Under the pieces are notes generated by a model. That model had not been told where the DNA came from. It searched no databases and worked only from the letters and a program-made list of their open reading frames with translations. Shown here piece by piece: positions 30,761-40,083 of a stretch of 64,000 bases of DNA. The translations under genes and the position numbers were made by a program. This DNA comes from Pseudoxanthomonas suwonensis (GTDB taxonomy: Bacteria > Pseudomonadota > Gammaproteobacteria > Xanthomonadales > Xanthomonadaceae), in contig NZ_CP011144.1 in the NCBI RefSeq assembly GCF_000972865.1, positions 434,001-498,000 on the forward strand, read 5' to 3'. How positions within the stretch are numbered: the first letter of the stretch is position 1; the number at the start of each line of letters is the position of its first letter.

Positions 30761-31702
30761 TCAGCGCCAGTCCGCCAGCGCGGACTCGAAATCGCCGACC
30801 GCGCCGATCGCGCGCGCGTCGAGCGACTTGTCGATGCGCTTGACCAGGCCGGCCAGGACCTTGCCCGGGCCGCACTCGGCCACCCGGGTCGCGCCACGCG
30901 CGGCCAGCGCCTGCACGCAGCCGGTCCATTGCACCGGCAGGTACAGCTGGCGCACCAGCGCGCCGCGGATCGCGTCGAGGCCGTCGTGTTCCTGTGCGTC
31001 GACGTTCTGCACGACCGGCAGCGATGGCGGATGCCATTCCAGGCCGGCCATGGCCTCGGCCAGGCGGTTGCCGGCCTCGCGCATCAGCGGCGTGTGCGAG
31101 GGCACGCTCACCGCCAGCTTCACCGCCTTGCGCACGCCGCGCTCGGCCAGCAGCGCCAGCGCGCGGTCCACCGCCGCCGCGTCGCCGCCGATCACGATCT
31201 GCCCGGGCGAGTTGTAGTTGGCCGGGACCACGACCTGGCTGCCGGAGGCCTGTTCGCAGACTTCCTGCACCAGCGCGTCCTCGGCGCCGAGCACCGCGGC
31301 CATCGCGCCGGTGCCGGCGGGCGCGGCGTCCTGCATCAGCTGGCCGCGCAGGCGCACCAGGTGCGCGCCGTCGCGCAGCGACAGCGTGCCGGCGGCGACC
31401 AGCGCGGTGTACTCGCCCAGGCTGTGCCCGGCCAGCAGCGCCGGCTGCGCGCCGCCCTGCGCCTGCCAGGCGCGCCACACCGCGATGCCCGCGGCCAGCA
31501 GCGCCGGCTGGGTGTATTCGGTGCGGTTGAGCATTTCCTCCGGGCCGCCCTGCGACAGCGCCCACAGGTCGACGCCGGCGCCGTCGGAAGCCTCGGCGAA
31601 GGCTTCGCGGACCTGCGGATGCAGTTCGGCCAGTTCGGCGAGCATGCCCACGGACTGGGAACCCTGTCCGGGAAAAACGAAGGCGAGCGTCGGTTCGGTC
31701 AC
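30761..31702 (-). CDS. fabD: Malonyl-CoA:ACP transacylase
   Basis: Loads malonate onto ACP. The 313 residues start with AFVFPGQGSQSVGM; nucleophile Ser94 lies in GHSLGEY and the catalytic His in SVPSHTPLM; EYTQPALLA and VVQNVDA also fit. The start is a GTG at 31702 with no Shine-Dalgarno site, and no better start is seen. Confidence 0.96.
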   Translation of the reverse strand: MTEPTLAFVFPGQGSQSVGMLAELAELHPQVREAFAEASDGAGVDLWALSQGGPEEMLNRTEYTQPALLAAGIAVWRAWQAQGGAQPALLAGHSLGEYTALVAAGTLSLRDGAHLVRLRGQLMQDAAPAGTGAMAAVLGAEDALVQEVCEQASGSQVVVPANYNSPGQIVIGGDAAAVDRALALLAERGVRKAVKLAVSVPSHTPLMREAGNRLAEAMAGLEWHPPSLPVVQNVDAQEHDGLDAIRGALVRQLYLPVQWTGCVQALAARGATRVAECGPGKVLAGLVKRIDKSLDARAIGAVGDFESALADWR

Positions 31703-31802
31703 GCGCGGGCGCAGTGCGGGAAAGAGCGGCGATGATACGGGCGATCCCGCGGGTTTGTCTGTACCCGGGCGTATGCGCTCGACGCCGTCGCCGGCGCGCG
31801 CC

Positions 31803-32597
31803 TCAGCTGAAGATGCCCAGCAGCAGGTCCAGTTCGCCGTCGCCGCTCCAGTCCAGCAGCAGGATCAGCGCCAGCACCATCCAGGTCGTCGCACCGCGGA
31901 TCACGAACACGGCGTGGGCGAAAGCCCGCGCCGAACGCCCCAGGCGGCGAACGATGCGGGCCAGTCCGTGCAGGCGACGGCCGACACGGCGGGCATGCCG
32001 CCCCACCGGCCGCGGCTCGATCCGCATGACCTCGCCGAGCATGTCCGCCAGCGCCTCAGGCCGCGCGTCGTAGTGCCTGGCCATGCCGAACGCGAACAGC
32101 AGCCAGTCGCGCGCCTGCGCCTGCGCCAGGGTCATCACCTCCAGCGGATCTTCCTCGAAATCGATGAACCCCACCGCGCCATGCGCGTCCACGGTGATGT
32201 TGCGCGGCACCGGCTGGCCGAAGTAGGCGCCGCGCCGGTGCGCGTCGGCGATGGCCGCGGTCGCGGTGCGGGTCAGCGCGTCCAGCGCCCGCGCATCGCC
32301 GGCGGCGGCACGCAGGCGCGAGGCGAGCGAATCACCGATGTCGCCGAGCAGCAGGGTGTCGTCGTTCTCGCCGAGCACCTCGGGCACCCGCACGCCGAGC
32401 GCACGCAGTTCGGCGATGCGACGCCGCTCGGTTTCCTTGGCCCGGCTGCCGCCGTGGTGCGGCGGCGGGCGCAGCGGCGCCAGCCCGAGCTTGCGGGTCA
32501 CCAGGTCGAGCGGGCCCAGGCTCAGCCTGCGGCGACCGAGCGCATAGCGCTTGATCCAGGCCGTTCGGCCCGCCAGGTCCATCGGTTGCACGGACAT
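31803..32597 (-). CDS. Kinase-like membrane-anchored protein of unknown function
   Basis: 264-residue protein with a degenerate protein-kinase/lipopolysaccharide-kinase (Bud32-like) pattern. A basic N-lobe is followed by ELRALGVRVPEVL, a LLLGDIGDS hinge, a catalytic-loop-like AHRRGAYFGQPVPRNITVD, and DFEEDP in the place of DFG. One hydrophobic segment lies near the C-terminus (TTWMVLALILLLDWSG). The ATG at 32597 has a strong AGGAGG. It is inserted between fabH and fabD, which are adjacent in E. coli. A lipid or sugar kinase role is possible, but no substrate can be named. Confidence 0.7.
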   Translation of the reverse strand: MSVQPMDLAGRTAWIKRYALGRRRLSLGPLDLVTRKLGLAPLRPPPHHGGSRAKETERRRIAELRALGVRVPEVLGENDDTLLLGDIGDSLASRLRAAAGDARALDALTRTATAAIADAHRRGAYFGQPVPRNITVDAHGAVGFIDFEEDPLEVMTLAQAQARDWLLFAFGMARHYDARPEALADMLGEVMRIEPRPVGRHARRVGRRLHGLARIVRRLGRSARAFAHAVFVIRGATTWMVLALILLLDWSGDGELDLLLGIFS

Positions 32598-32668
32598 GTC
32601 GCCTCCTGGGAGCGGCGCGTCGGCCGCAACGGAACGCTACCGGTCAATACCGGACCGGGCTGGGCGAC

Positions 32669-33649
32669 TCAATAGCGCAGCAGCGCCGAACCCCAGGTGA
32701 AGCCGCCGCCGAAGGCTTCCAGCAGCAGCAGCTGGCCGCGCTGCACGCGTCCGGAGCGCACCGCCTCGTCCAGCGCCAGCGGCACCGAACCGGCGGAGGT
32801 GTTGCCGTGGCGGTCGACGGTGACGATCACGCGCTCCATCGGCATGTCCAGCCGCTTGGCGGTGGCCTCGATGATGCGCAGGTTGGCCTGGTGCGGGATC
32901 AGCCAGTCCAGGTCGTGCTTGTCCAGGCCATTGGCTTCCAGGGTCTCGTCGACCACCGAGTCCAGCGCCTTGACCGCGTGCTTGAACACCTCGTTGCCGG
33001 CCATGACGATGCGCACGCCGGCGTTGGGCGCGTCGGCGTCGAAGCCGGCGGACACGCCGACCGGATTCCACAGCAGTTCCTTCTTGCTGCCTTCGGCATG
33101 CAGGTGCGTGCTGAGGATGCCGGTCTCGGCATCGGCCTTGAGTATCACCGCGCCGGCGCCGTCGCCGAACAGCACGCAGGTGGTGCGGTCGCTCCAGTCG
33201 ACCATGCGGGTCAGCGTTTCGGCGCCGATCACCAGCGCGGTCTTGGCCGCGCCGCTGCGCACGTACTGGTCGGCCACGCTCAGCGCGAACACGAAGCCCG
33301 AGCAGGCCGCGTTGACGTCGAACGCCGGGCAGCCGCGCGCGCCCAGCTTCTGCTGGATCAGGCAGGCGGTGGACGGGAAGATCAGGTCGGGCGTGGTGGT
33401 GCCGACCACGATCAGGTCGATCTCGTCGACGGTCACGCCCGCCGCCTCGATCGCCTTGAGCGCGGCCTGGTAGCCCAGGTCGCTGGTGGTCTGCCCTTCG
33501 GCGACCACGCGCCGTTCGCGGATGCCGGTGCGCGAGTGGATCCATTCGTCGCTGGTGTCGACCACCTTGGCCAGGTCGTCGTTGGTCACCACCTTCTCCG
33601 GCAGGTAGCTGCCGGTTCCGGCGATGCGCGAATAGATCCGCTCGCTCAT
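32669..33649 (-). CDS. fabH: 3-oxoacyl-ACP synthase III (KAS III)
   Basis: Starts fatty acid synthesis by condensing an acyl-CoA with malonyl-ACP. The 326 residues carry Cys116 in DVNAACSGF, His in IPHQANLRI and Asn in HGNTSAGS. The ATG at 33649 has GGGA 6 nt upstream, which makes the earlier ATG (33655) less likely. The plsX gene normally upstream of fabH is missing; only 90 bp separate it from rpmF. Confidence 0.96.
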   Translation of the reverse strand: MSERIYSRIAGTGSYLPEKVVTNDDLAKVVDTSDEWIHSRTGIRERRVVAEGQTTSDLGYQAALKAIEAAGVTVDEIDLIVVGTTTPDLIFPSTACLIQQKLGARGCPAFDVNAACSGFVFALSVADQYVRSGAAKTALVIGAETLTRMVDWSDRTTCVLFGDGAGAVILKADAETGILSTHLHAEGSKKELLWNPVGVSAGFDADAPNAGVRIVMAGNEVFKHAVKALDSVVDETLEANGLDKHDLDWLIPHQANLRIIEATAKRLDMPMERVIVTVDRHGNTSAGSVPLALDEAVRSGRVQRGQLLLLEAFGGGFTWGSALLRY

Positions 33650-33739
33650 GCGCATTCCCGCTGGAGGCTCCCTGCGGGAGCCGGGACGTTGTTTACCGCA
33701 GGCCGGGCGCGCGCGGGCCGCGCGCGCCGGAGGTCAGGC

Positions 33740-33934
33740 TCAGTCTTCCTCGACCGCCGAGGTCTTGGTGGCGATGACCTTCTTGCCGCGGTAGTAGCCG
33801 TCGGCGGTGACGTGATGGCGCAGGTGGATCTCGCCCGTGGTCGGGTCGGTCGCCAGCTGCTTGGCCGTCAGCGCGTCATGGGAACGGCGCTGGCCGCGGC
33901 GGGACGGAGTGACTCGGGATTTCTGCACAGCCAT
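33740..33934 (-). CDS. rpmF: 50S ribosomal protein L32
   Basis: 64-residue basic protein starting [20 protein letters not shown], the L32 signature, with GYYRGKKV near the C-terminus. The zinc-binding cysteines of some L32 proteins are absent. It follows yceD, as in most gammaproteobacteria. Confidence 0.97.
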   Translation of the reverse strand: MAVQKSRVTPSRRGQRRSHDALTAKQLATDPTTGEIHLRHHVTADGYYRGKKVIATKTSAVEED

Positions 33935-34032
33935 GGGATTGCTCCAAACTCGGTTGAATTGCGTGTCTTGTGGGACCTCGAAGCCACCCGCCGGTGCCGT
34001 TCCAGGGCGCCTTCGTCGGTGGCGCGACCGTC

Positions 34033-34554
34033 CTACTTCTTCTTCAGCGATGCCAGCGCCGCGAACGGGCTGGCCGCCTGGATTTCCTCTTCGCCCGCCG
34101 ACCAGGTGCGTTCGACCGGCGCGCTGTCGGACGCCATCGGCACCACCGGGATGGCCAGGACCAGCTCGTCCTCGACCAGCTCGGCCGGACGCAGCTGGCC
34201 GTCCTCCGGCACCAGCAGCGCCTCGTACCCGGGCGGCAACGCGGCCTCGTCGGCTTCGTCGCGGATCAGGCCGAGCCGCTGCACGGTCTGCACCGGGAAC
34301 ACGAACCGCTCCAGGCTGCGCTGGCACAGCAGCGGCAGGCCCGCTTCGATCGACAACTCGACGAACGGTACCTGCAGCGTGTCCTGGCCGAATTCCAGCG
34401 CAAAGCGGCATTCGCCCTCGCTGTCGGCGAGGCTGCCGGCGAGCCGGGGCATCGCCGACAACGGCAAGGAGCCTTCGAACTGCCGCCTTGCAGCGACCAT
34501 CCGCCAGGCATCCAGCGTTTCGGGAAGCTGCACGACGGACCCACCTGCGGACAT
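34033..34554 (-). CDS. yceD: YceD/DUF177 family protein (large ribosomal RNA accumulation protein)
   Basis: 173-residue acidic protein of the YceD family, encoded directly upstream of rpmF and implicated in 23S rRNA accumulation. The body begins [20 protein letters not shown] and ends with [11 protein letters not shown], matching the family C-terminus. The ATG at 34554 is preferred over longer starts because it lies about 4 nt downstream of the predicted transcription start. Confidence 0.92.
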   Translation of the reverse strand: MSAGGSVVQLPETLDAWRMVAARRQFEGSLPLSAMPRLAGSLADSEGECRFALEFGQDTLQVPFVELSIEAGLPLLCQRSLERFVFPVQTVQRLGLIRDEADEAALPPGYEALLVPEDGQLRPAELVEDELVLAIPVVPMASDSAPVERTWSAGEEEIQAASPFAALASLKKK

Positions 34555-34564
34555 AAGCCGCTGA

Positions 34565-34593
34565 ATGTTAAGGACCGCCCGGTCCCGTGTCAA
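34565..34593 (-). promoter_or_regulatory. Sigma-70 promoter of the yceD-rpmF-fab cluster
   Basis: Minus strand: consensus TTGACA (34593-34588), 17-bp spacer, TAACAT (34570-34565). The predicted start is about 34558, only about 4 nt before the yceD ATG, so the message is almost leaderless. Best -35 match seen in the window. Confidence 0.75.
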
Positions 34594-34679
34594 ACCGGCC
34601 GAGCGGCGAGCCGGCGCATTGCCGCGCCGGGCGGCGGCATCCGACACTGCCCGTCCCCGCCCCGCCGTCCGCGCCGCCC

Positions 34680-35246
34680 ATGCTGATCCTCGCCTCGACC
34701 TCGCCCTACCGCCGCGAACTGCTGCAGCGCCTGCGCCTGCCGTTCGAATGCGCCCGCCCCGAGGTGGACGAAACCCCGCTGGCAGGTGAACGGCCGGCCG
34801 AACTGGTCCACCGGCTGGCCCGGGCCAAGGCGGCGGCGGTGGCCCGCCTGCATCCGCAGGCCTGGGTGATCGGCTCGGACCAGGCCGCCGACCTGGACGG
34901 GCGGATCCTGGGCAAACCCGGTGGCCAGGCCGCCGCCCTCGCCCAGCTGGCGGCGATGGGCGGCCGCAGCGTCCTCTTCCATACCGCCGTCTGCCTGCGT
35001 CGCGGCGAGCGGGAGCTGGCGGCGGCGGACCTGACCCGGGTCCGCTTCCGCGAGCTGTCGGCCGCCGAGATCGAGCGCTACGTCGCCGCCGAGCAGCCGT
35101 TCGACTGCGCCGGCAGCTTCAAGTGCGAAGGCCTGGGCATCGCACTGTTCGACGCGATCGAGTCGCAGGATCCGACCGCGCTGGTCGGCCTGCCGCTGAT
35201 CGCGCTGGCCGCGCTGCTGCGCCAGACCGGCTACGCGGTGCCCTGA
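34680..35246 (+). CDS. maf: Maf-family nucleotide pyrophosphatase (YceF type)
   Basis: House-cleaning NTP pyrophosphatase; the YceF subgroup hydrolyses 7-methyl-GTP. The 188 residues start LILASTSPYRRELLQRL, with conserved GSDQAA and the KPGG and EGLGIALF segments. STSPYRR suggests YceF rather than dTTP/UTP Maf, but this is only a motif-level call. Divergent from yceD, as in E. coli yceF/yceD. Confidence 0.93.
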   Translation: MLILASTSPYRRELLQRLRLPFECARPEVDETPLAGERPAELVHRLARAKAAAVARLHPQAWVIGSDQAADLDGRILGKPGGQAAALAQLAAMGGRSVLFHTAVCLRRGERELAAADLTRVRFRELSAAEIERYVAAEQPFDCAGSFKCEGLGIALFDAIESQDPTALVGLPLIALAALLRQTGYAVP

Positions 35247-35258
35247 ACCGGCGCCGGC

Positions 35259-37121
35259 TCAGCCCGGCTCCGGCGCCAGCCGGCACCAGTGGTACGGGTG
35301 CGCCTGCCGGCCGATGCGGCTGTCCACGACCGCGCAGGCGGCCGGATCCAGGCGCAGTCCGTAGCGGGCCAGGACCGTGGCGGCATCGGCGAGCAGGGCC
35401 TGGTTGGCGTCTTCCGCGCGTTGCACGCGGTCGGCAGCCTGGGCCAGGCGGCAGCGCCCGGAAGGCGACTGCGCGGGTTCGACCAGCCGCAGGCTGCGGC
35501 TGCGTCCGGCCAGCCAGCGCAGCACCCGGCAGTCGCCGGCATCCAGGCCCAGCCTGCCCGCCCAGCGGTTGCGGCGGTCGACGCTCTCGGCCCGCCGGTC
35601 CATCACCACCGGCAGGATCGCCGCGGCCTCGCCGCCGCCTGCGCGGAGCAGTTCTTCGACCCGCGCTGCATAAGCCGGCGATTCGGGAAAGTTGGACCCG
35701 ACCGAGGCGTAGGCGGGTCCCGGCGGCAGGAACGGCACCCGCCAGGCCTGCGGTTCGCTGCCCACCAGCAGCACCGTGCCGACCGGTGCACCCGGCGGCG
35801 GCTGCACCCGGAACGCGGTGCGCGCCCAGCCCGCATGTCCCCAGTCGTTCCAGCCCGCCAGCGCCACCAGCGCACCCAGCCCGATCGCGGCGACCGCCGC
35901 GCGACCGGCGATCCGGTGCGGCAGCAGCCCGTGCAGCAGCAGCCAGAGCGCCAGCGGCGCCAGCAGTTCCAGCACCACCAGGTAGCGGTGGATGCTGAAC
36001 ATCGCCAGCCACAGCGCGAACCCGGCGAGGAAGAAGACGCCGAGCATGCGCCGCGCACGGGTGCCGTCGCGCGGCGCTCCCTCGCGGCGCCGGCCGGGCA
36101 GGCGGATCAGCCACATCGCCAATGCGGCCAGCGCCGCCACGTACAGCAGTGCCCAGGTCACCTGCAGCAGGGCGATCTCGCTGACCAGGTACGGATTGGC
36201 GGTGAACAGCAGCGGCCGCAGCAGCGCCTCGCCCCAGCCCTGCGGCAGCCAGCGCGTATCGGCCACCGCCACCGGCGCGGCCAGCGGCGCCTGGAACCAG
36301 GCGTTGAACTGCGGGAACAGCGGATTGCCGAACACGCTCCACAGCCGGTACAGCCACGGTCCGGCCAGCAGCGCAAACACGGCGAGTGCGGCCAACGTCA
36401 GGACCACGCCGGCGCGGATCCGCGCGCGCCACGGCAGCGAGGGCGCCAGCACTGCCAGGCCGAGCGCGACGGCGTAGATGGCATTGGTCAGCTTGAACGC
36501 CACCGCGGCGCCCAGCAGCGCGCCCGCCAGCACGGTCCGGCGCGTGCGCCACCGCCCGTGGTCGTCGGGCAGCATCAGCGCCAGCGCGCCGAGCACCAGC
36601 GGCGCGGTGCTGGCGTCGCCCATGGTGTTGCCCAGTTCCGACAGGAACGCCGCGCTGGCCAGCCCGGCCAGGCCCAGCAGCGGCGCCAGCCAGTCGCGGC
36701 GCGGGTCGCCGGCCAGCGCGCAGCGGGCGATCCACGCCACCGGCAGGAACGCCAGCCCGTGCAGCAGGCCGAGCAGGATGCCGGCCAGCGGCGCCGGCGC
36801 GTGCTGTACGAGCAGGAAGTACGGCACGTCGAGCAGCGGCACGAAGTAGCTCTGCAGCTGCGCCGGCGCCAGGTCGATGCCGAGGCGCCCTTCCAGCAGC
36901 GCCCAGGCGTTGTACACGTGGTAGTTGCGCAGGTCCCAGTTCGCGTCCTGGCCGCGCAGCAGGGACAGCAGCGCGCAAAGCGCGGAAACGGCCAGCGTCG
37001 CGTTGATCACGCCACCGCGCGTGCCGAAGCCGAACGTGCGTTCCAGCCGTGCCAGCTGCGGGCGCAACCGCGCCCGCAGGCGCGCCAGCCGTCCCGGTAC
37101 CGCGCCCGGGTCAGCGGCCAC
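35259..37121 (-). CDS. Polytopic membrane protein, GT-C-type glycosyltransferase-like
   Basis: 620-residue protein with about 10-12 hydrophobic segments and a C-terminal soluble region of about 200 residues. An early DANWDLRNYHVYNAWALLEGR resembles the first external loop of GT-C enzymes, which carry the catalytic acidic residue there. No closer family is recognised. GTG at 37121 (GAGG 9 nt upstream) is preferred; GTG at 37163 is also in frame. It overlaps the GT2 gene's end. With its two neighbours it looks like a set for making and using a polyprenyl-phosphate sugar. Confidence 0.65.
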   Translation of the reverse strand: MAADPGAVPGRLARLRARLRPQLARLERTFGFGTRGGVINATLAVSALCALLSLLRGQDANWDLRNYHVYNAWALLEGRLGIDLAPAQLQSYFVPLLDVPYFLLVQHAPAPLAGILLGLLHGLAFLPVAWIARCALAGDPRRDWLAPLLGLAGLASAAFLSELGNTMGDASTAPLVLGALALMLPDDHGRWRTRRTVLAGALLGAAVAFKLTNAIYAVALGLAVLAPSLPWRARIRAGVVLTLAALAVFALLAGPWLYRLWSVFGNPLFPQFNAWFQAPLAAPVAVADTRWLPQGWGEALLRPLLFTANPYLVSEIALLQVTWALLYVAALAALAMWLIRLPGRRREGAPRDGTRARRMLGVFFLAGFALWLAMFSIHRYLVVLELLAPLALWLLLHGLLPHRIAGRAAVAAIGLGALVALAGWNDWGHAGWARTAFRVQPPPGAPVGTVLLVGSEPQAWRVPFLPPGPAYASVGSNFPESPAYAARVEELLRAGGGEAAAILPVVMDRRAESVDRRNRWAGRLGLDAGDCRVLRWLAGRSRSLRLVEPAQSPSGRCRLAQAADRVQRAEDANQALLADAATVLARYGLRLDPAACAVVDSRIGRQAHPYHWCRLAPEPG

Positions 37122-38157
37122 CGGGCGTGGCCTCGGCGGATTCCGCGTCTCGGTTGCCGCCACCCAGGGCCGCCGGCACGTCCGGCACGGCGCCGCGGGT
37201 GGTCGGGATGGCCAGGTAGGCCAGGCGCTTGGCCTCGATCCGCCCGCGCGTGACCGTGTCCAGGATCAGGCCGCAGGCCAGCAGCACCGCCGCCAGCAGG
37301 ACCAGCGCCGAGCACAGGATCGCGGTCGGGAAGCGCGGCACCAGCCCGGTCTCCAGGTAGGTGAGCACCAGCGGCACCGCCAGCAGCAGCGACAGCAGCA
37401 GGCTGGCGCCGGCGCCGAGCGAGAAGAACAGCAGCGGCCGCTCGGCCTTGAACAGGCGCGCGATGGTGCCGAGGATGCGGACGCCGTCGCGCCAGGTGTT
37501 GAGCTTGCTGGTCGAGCCTTCCGGCCGTGCGCCGTAGGCGGTGGGCAACTCGGCCACCGGCATGCGCAACTGCAGTGCGTGCACCGCCAGCTCGGTCTCG
37601 ATCTCGAAGCCGGCCGCGTGCGCGGGGAACGACTTCACGTAGCGCCGCGAGAACACGCGGTAGCCCGACAGCATGTCGTCGAAACTGTCGCCGAACAGCA
37701 GCCCGACGCAGCGGGTGAGCAGGCGGTTGCCGAAGCGGTGCCCGGCGCGGTAGGCCGCCGGGTCCCGGTCGACGCGCGCGCCGACCACCATGTCCAGCCC
37801 GTGGTCGAGCAGGTGCCGCACCAGCGCCGGGGCGGCCGCCGCGTGGTAGGTGGCGTCGCCGTCGACCATCACGTAGACATCGGCCTCGATGTCGGCGAAC
37901 GCGCGGCGGACCACATTGCCCTTGCCGCGCAGCGCCACCGCATGCACGTCGGCACCGGCCTGGCGGGCGATGGCCGCGGTGGCGTCGTCGGAGCGGTTGT
38001 CGAACACATGGCAGCGCGCCGCCGGCAGGCTGGCGCGGAAGGCCTCGACCACCGAGGCGACGGTCGCCGCCTCGTTCCGGCACGGCACCAGCAACGCGAT
38101 CCGCAGCGGCCCGCCGTCGCCGCCATCCCCGTGTGCCTTCCTGTCCACGCCACGCAT
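37111..38157 (-). CDS. Family 2 glycosyltransferase with C-terminal membrane segments (DPM1/GtrB-like)
   Basis: 348-residue GT-A enzyme. It begins IALLVPCRNEAATVASVVEAF and has VMVDGDATY (DxD-like) and GYRVFSRRYVKSFP. Two hydrophobic segments (LLLSLLLAVPLVLTYLE and ALVLLAAVLLACGLILD) follow, as in polyprenyl-phosphate mannose/glucose synthases. The ATG at 38157 has GAGGGAG at ideal spacing. Probably transfers a sugar to undecaprenyl phosphate on the cytoplasmic face; the sugar is unknown. Confidence 0.85.
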   Translation of the reverse strand: MRGVDRKAHGDGGDGGPLRIALLVPCRNEAATVASVVEAFRASLPAARCHVFDNRSDDATAAIARQAGADVHAVALRGKGNVVRRAFADIEADVYVMVDGDATYHAAAAPALVRHLLDHGLDMVVGARVDRDPAAYRAGHRFGNRLLTRCVGLLFGDSFDDMLSGYRVFSRRYVKSFPAHAAGFEIETELAVHALQLRMPVAELPTAYGARPEGSTSKLNTWRDGVRILGTIARLFKAERPLLFFSLGAGASLLLSLLLAVPLVLTYLETGLVPRFPTAILCSALVLLAAVLLACGLILDTVTRGRIEAKRLAYLAIPTTRGAVPDVPAALGGGNRDAESAEATPGGR

Positions 38158-38185
38158 GCCGTGCTCCCTCGAACCGGCGCGCATG

Positions 38186-40039
38186 TTACCGGTCGCCGCC
38201 GCCGGCGGCGATCCGCACCGGCTGTTCGGGCCACTCCTCCACGCTGCCGTCGGCTCCATGCAGGCGCAGGCCGAGCCAGCGCCGGCCCGCCTGGCTGTCG
38301 GGGAGGTCGACCCGCGCGTGGAAGCCGACCCGCGGATGATTGGGATCCACCGAATGCGGGAAATGTCCGGCGACGTCGAGCTCCGAACCGTACTCGGCAC
38401 GCGCCACCACCGCGCCGTCCAGGGTGATCTCCACCCGCGACAGGCCGACGCCGTCCTTGAACGCCCAGCCGCGCACCTCGAAATGCGGCGGCAGCGACTG
38501 CCCCGGACGCGGCGTGTCGATCCAGGCCATCGCCGGGGTGACGCAGGCGCCCGGGGACGGCTGCGGCACCAGCCGCATCAGCAGGAATCGCTGCGCGCCA
38601 TGGTCCACCCGCACGCTGCGCGCGGGCGGCAGCGGACCGAGCCATGCGCACAGTTCGTGGTAGCGCTGCAGCCACTGCTTGAATGGCAGGTCACCGGGCG
38701 CCAGCACCAGCAGCGTCGGCGCGGCGGGAACGGCGTCGGCCTGCAGGCCCCACAAGCGCAACTGCGGCGCGCGCCCGTGCGCATGGTTGAGCGGATGGTC
38801 GAGCACGGCGATGCCCGGATCGCCCAGGGCGAAACCCAGCTCGGCGCCGAGCTTGAAGTTCTCGGCCAGCAGCCGTGTTCCCGGCGGCATCGCCGCCAGT
38901 TCTTCGCGCACGGCCGCCGCCAGCGGCTCCCAGCCGGCGAAATTGCGCGGATAGTGCTTGGAGCTGGCGCTGGCCTGGCGCCACTGCGGCGAGGCCACCA
39001 TCGCCATCCAGGCCAGGGCCGCGCACAGCCCCAGCCCGGCGGTGACCCAGGCCAGGCGGCGCCATGCCCGCGGCCAGTTGCCCAGCAGCATCGCCGCCGC
39101 CGGCAACAGCGCCAGGTAGGCCGGCACCGGCCAGTGGAAACTCACGCGTTCGCTGTCGGTGAAGAAGCCCAGCACGAACAGGCCGGCGAGCACGAGCGAA
39201 CCGAACAGGGCCAGGAAGCGCCATTGCGGGCGCGCCAGCCGCCGTTTCCAACCGGTGACCCAGGCCGCCTGCAGGATGGCCCAGGCCAGCAGCGGGGTGA
39301 CCAGCAGCGCCTGCAGCGGCAGGAACGCCAGGCCGCCGGCGTGCAGCGTCCACGGATGGCGGTCGACCAGCTGGAAACGCAGCCCGGCTTCGCCGTTCTC
39401 CAGGTTCCACAGCAGCAGCGGCAGCCATGCCAGCAGCCCGACCACCAGCGCCAGCAGCACCCGCGGATCGCGCAGCAGCTGCCGGCCCTGCGGCAGGTAC
39501 AGCACCACCAGCGCGCCGACCACGACCACGCCGGCGAACCGGTAGTGGCTCAGCGCGCCGAGCGCCAGTCCGAGCGCCAGCTCCACCGCCGCCAGCGGCG
39601 TGACCTCGTGCAGCAGGCGCGCGGCCGCATGCAGGCACAGCACGGTGGCCAGCGCCATCGGCACGTCCGGCAGCGCGAGCAGGCCCAGCGTGCCCAGCAG
39701 CGGCAGCAGCACCGCCAGGGTGCCGGCGCGCCAGCCATGGATCGCACCGAACCAGCGCCGCCCGATCCGCGCCACCCACCACGGCAGCAGCGCCGCCATC
39801 GCCAGGAACGGCAGGCGCAGCGCGAGCGGATGCTCGCCACCCAGGGCCGTGCCCAGGCGCGCCAGCCAGGCGGTCATTCCCGGCAGGTCGGAATAGGCCG
39901 ACGCCAGATGCCGGCCTTCCTGCCAGTAGAACGCTTCATCGACAAACAACGGCAAGCGCGAGGCCAGCACCAGCTTGACCGCGCAGGCCAGCGTCCACCA
40001 GGCGATGAATGCGCGCCGCGCGCGGTGCTCAGCCTCCAT
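38186..40039 (-). CDS. GT39/ArnT-like membrane glycosyltransferase with C-terminal beta-sandwich
   Basis: 617 residues: about 11 membrane segments starting with LVLASRLPLFVDEAFYWQEG. This matches the first periplasmic loop of PMT-family enzymes, where D-E-A-x-Y holds the catalytic acid. A soluble part follows, ending in an Ig-like sandwich (IDTPRPGQSLPPHFEVRGWA and VEITLDGAVVARAEYG). It likely takes a sugar from a polyprenyl-phosphate carrier to a periplasmic acceptor. First gene of a three-gene minus-strand set with the GT2 and the other GT-C protein; only 44 bp from divergent moxR. Confidence 0.82.
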   Translation of the reverse strand: MEAEHRARRAFIAWWTLACAVKLVLASRLPLFVDEAFYWQEGRHLASAYSDLPGMTAWLARLGTALGGEHPLALRLPFLAMAALLPWWVARIGRRWFGAIHGWRAGTLAVLLPLLGTLGLLALPDVPMALATVLCLHAAARLLHEVTPLAAVELALGLALGALSHYRFAGVVVVGALVVLYLPQGRQLLRDPRVLLALVVGLLAWLPLLLWNLENGEAGLRFQLVDRHPWTLHAGGLAFLPLQALLVTPLLAWAILQAAWVTGWKRRLARPQWRFLALFGSLVLAGLFVLGFFTDSERVSFHWPVPAYLALLPAAAMLLGNWPRAWRRLAWVTAGLGLCAALAWMAMVASPQWRQASASSKHYPRNFAGWEPLAAAVREELAAMPPGTRLLAENFKLGAELGFALGDPGIAVLDHPLNHAHGRAPQLRLWGLQADAVPAAPTLLVLAPGDLPFKQWLQRYHELCAWLGPLPPARSVRVDHGAQRFLLMRLVPQPSPGACVTPAMAWIDTPRPGQSLPPHFEVRGWAFKDGVGLSRVEITLDGAVVARAEYGSELDVAGHFPHSVDPNHPRVGFHARVDLPDSQAGRRWLGLRLHGADGSVEEWPEQPVRIAAGGGDR

Positions 40040-40083
40040 CTCTGCCGCTACACTCCATTCCGATCCCAGCCCACAGGAAGACG

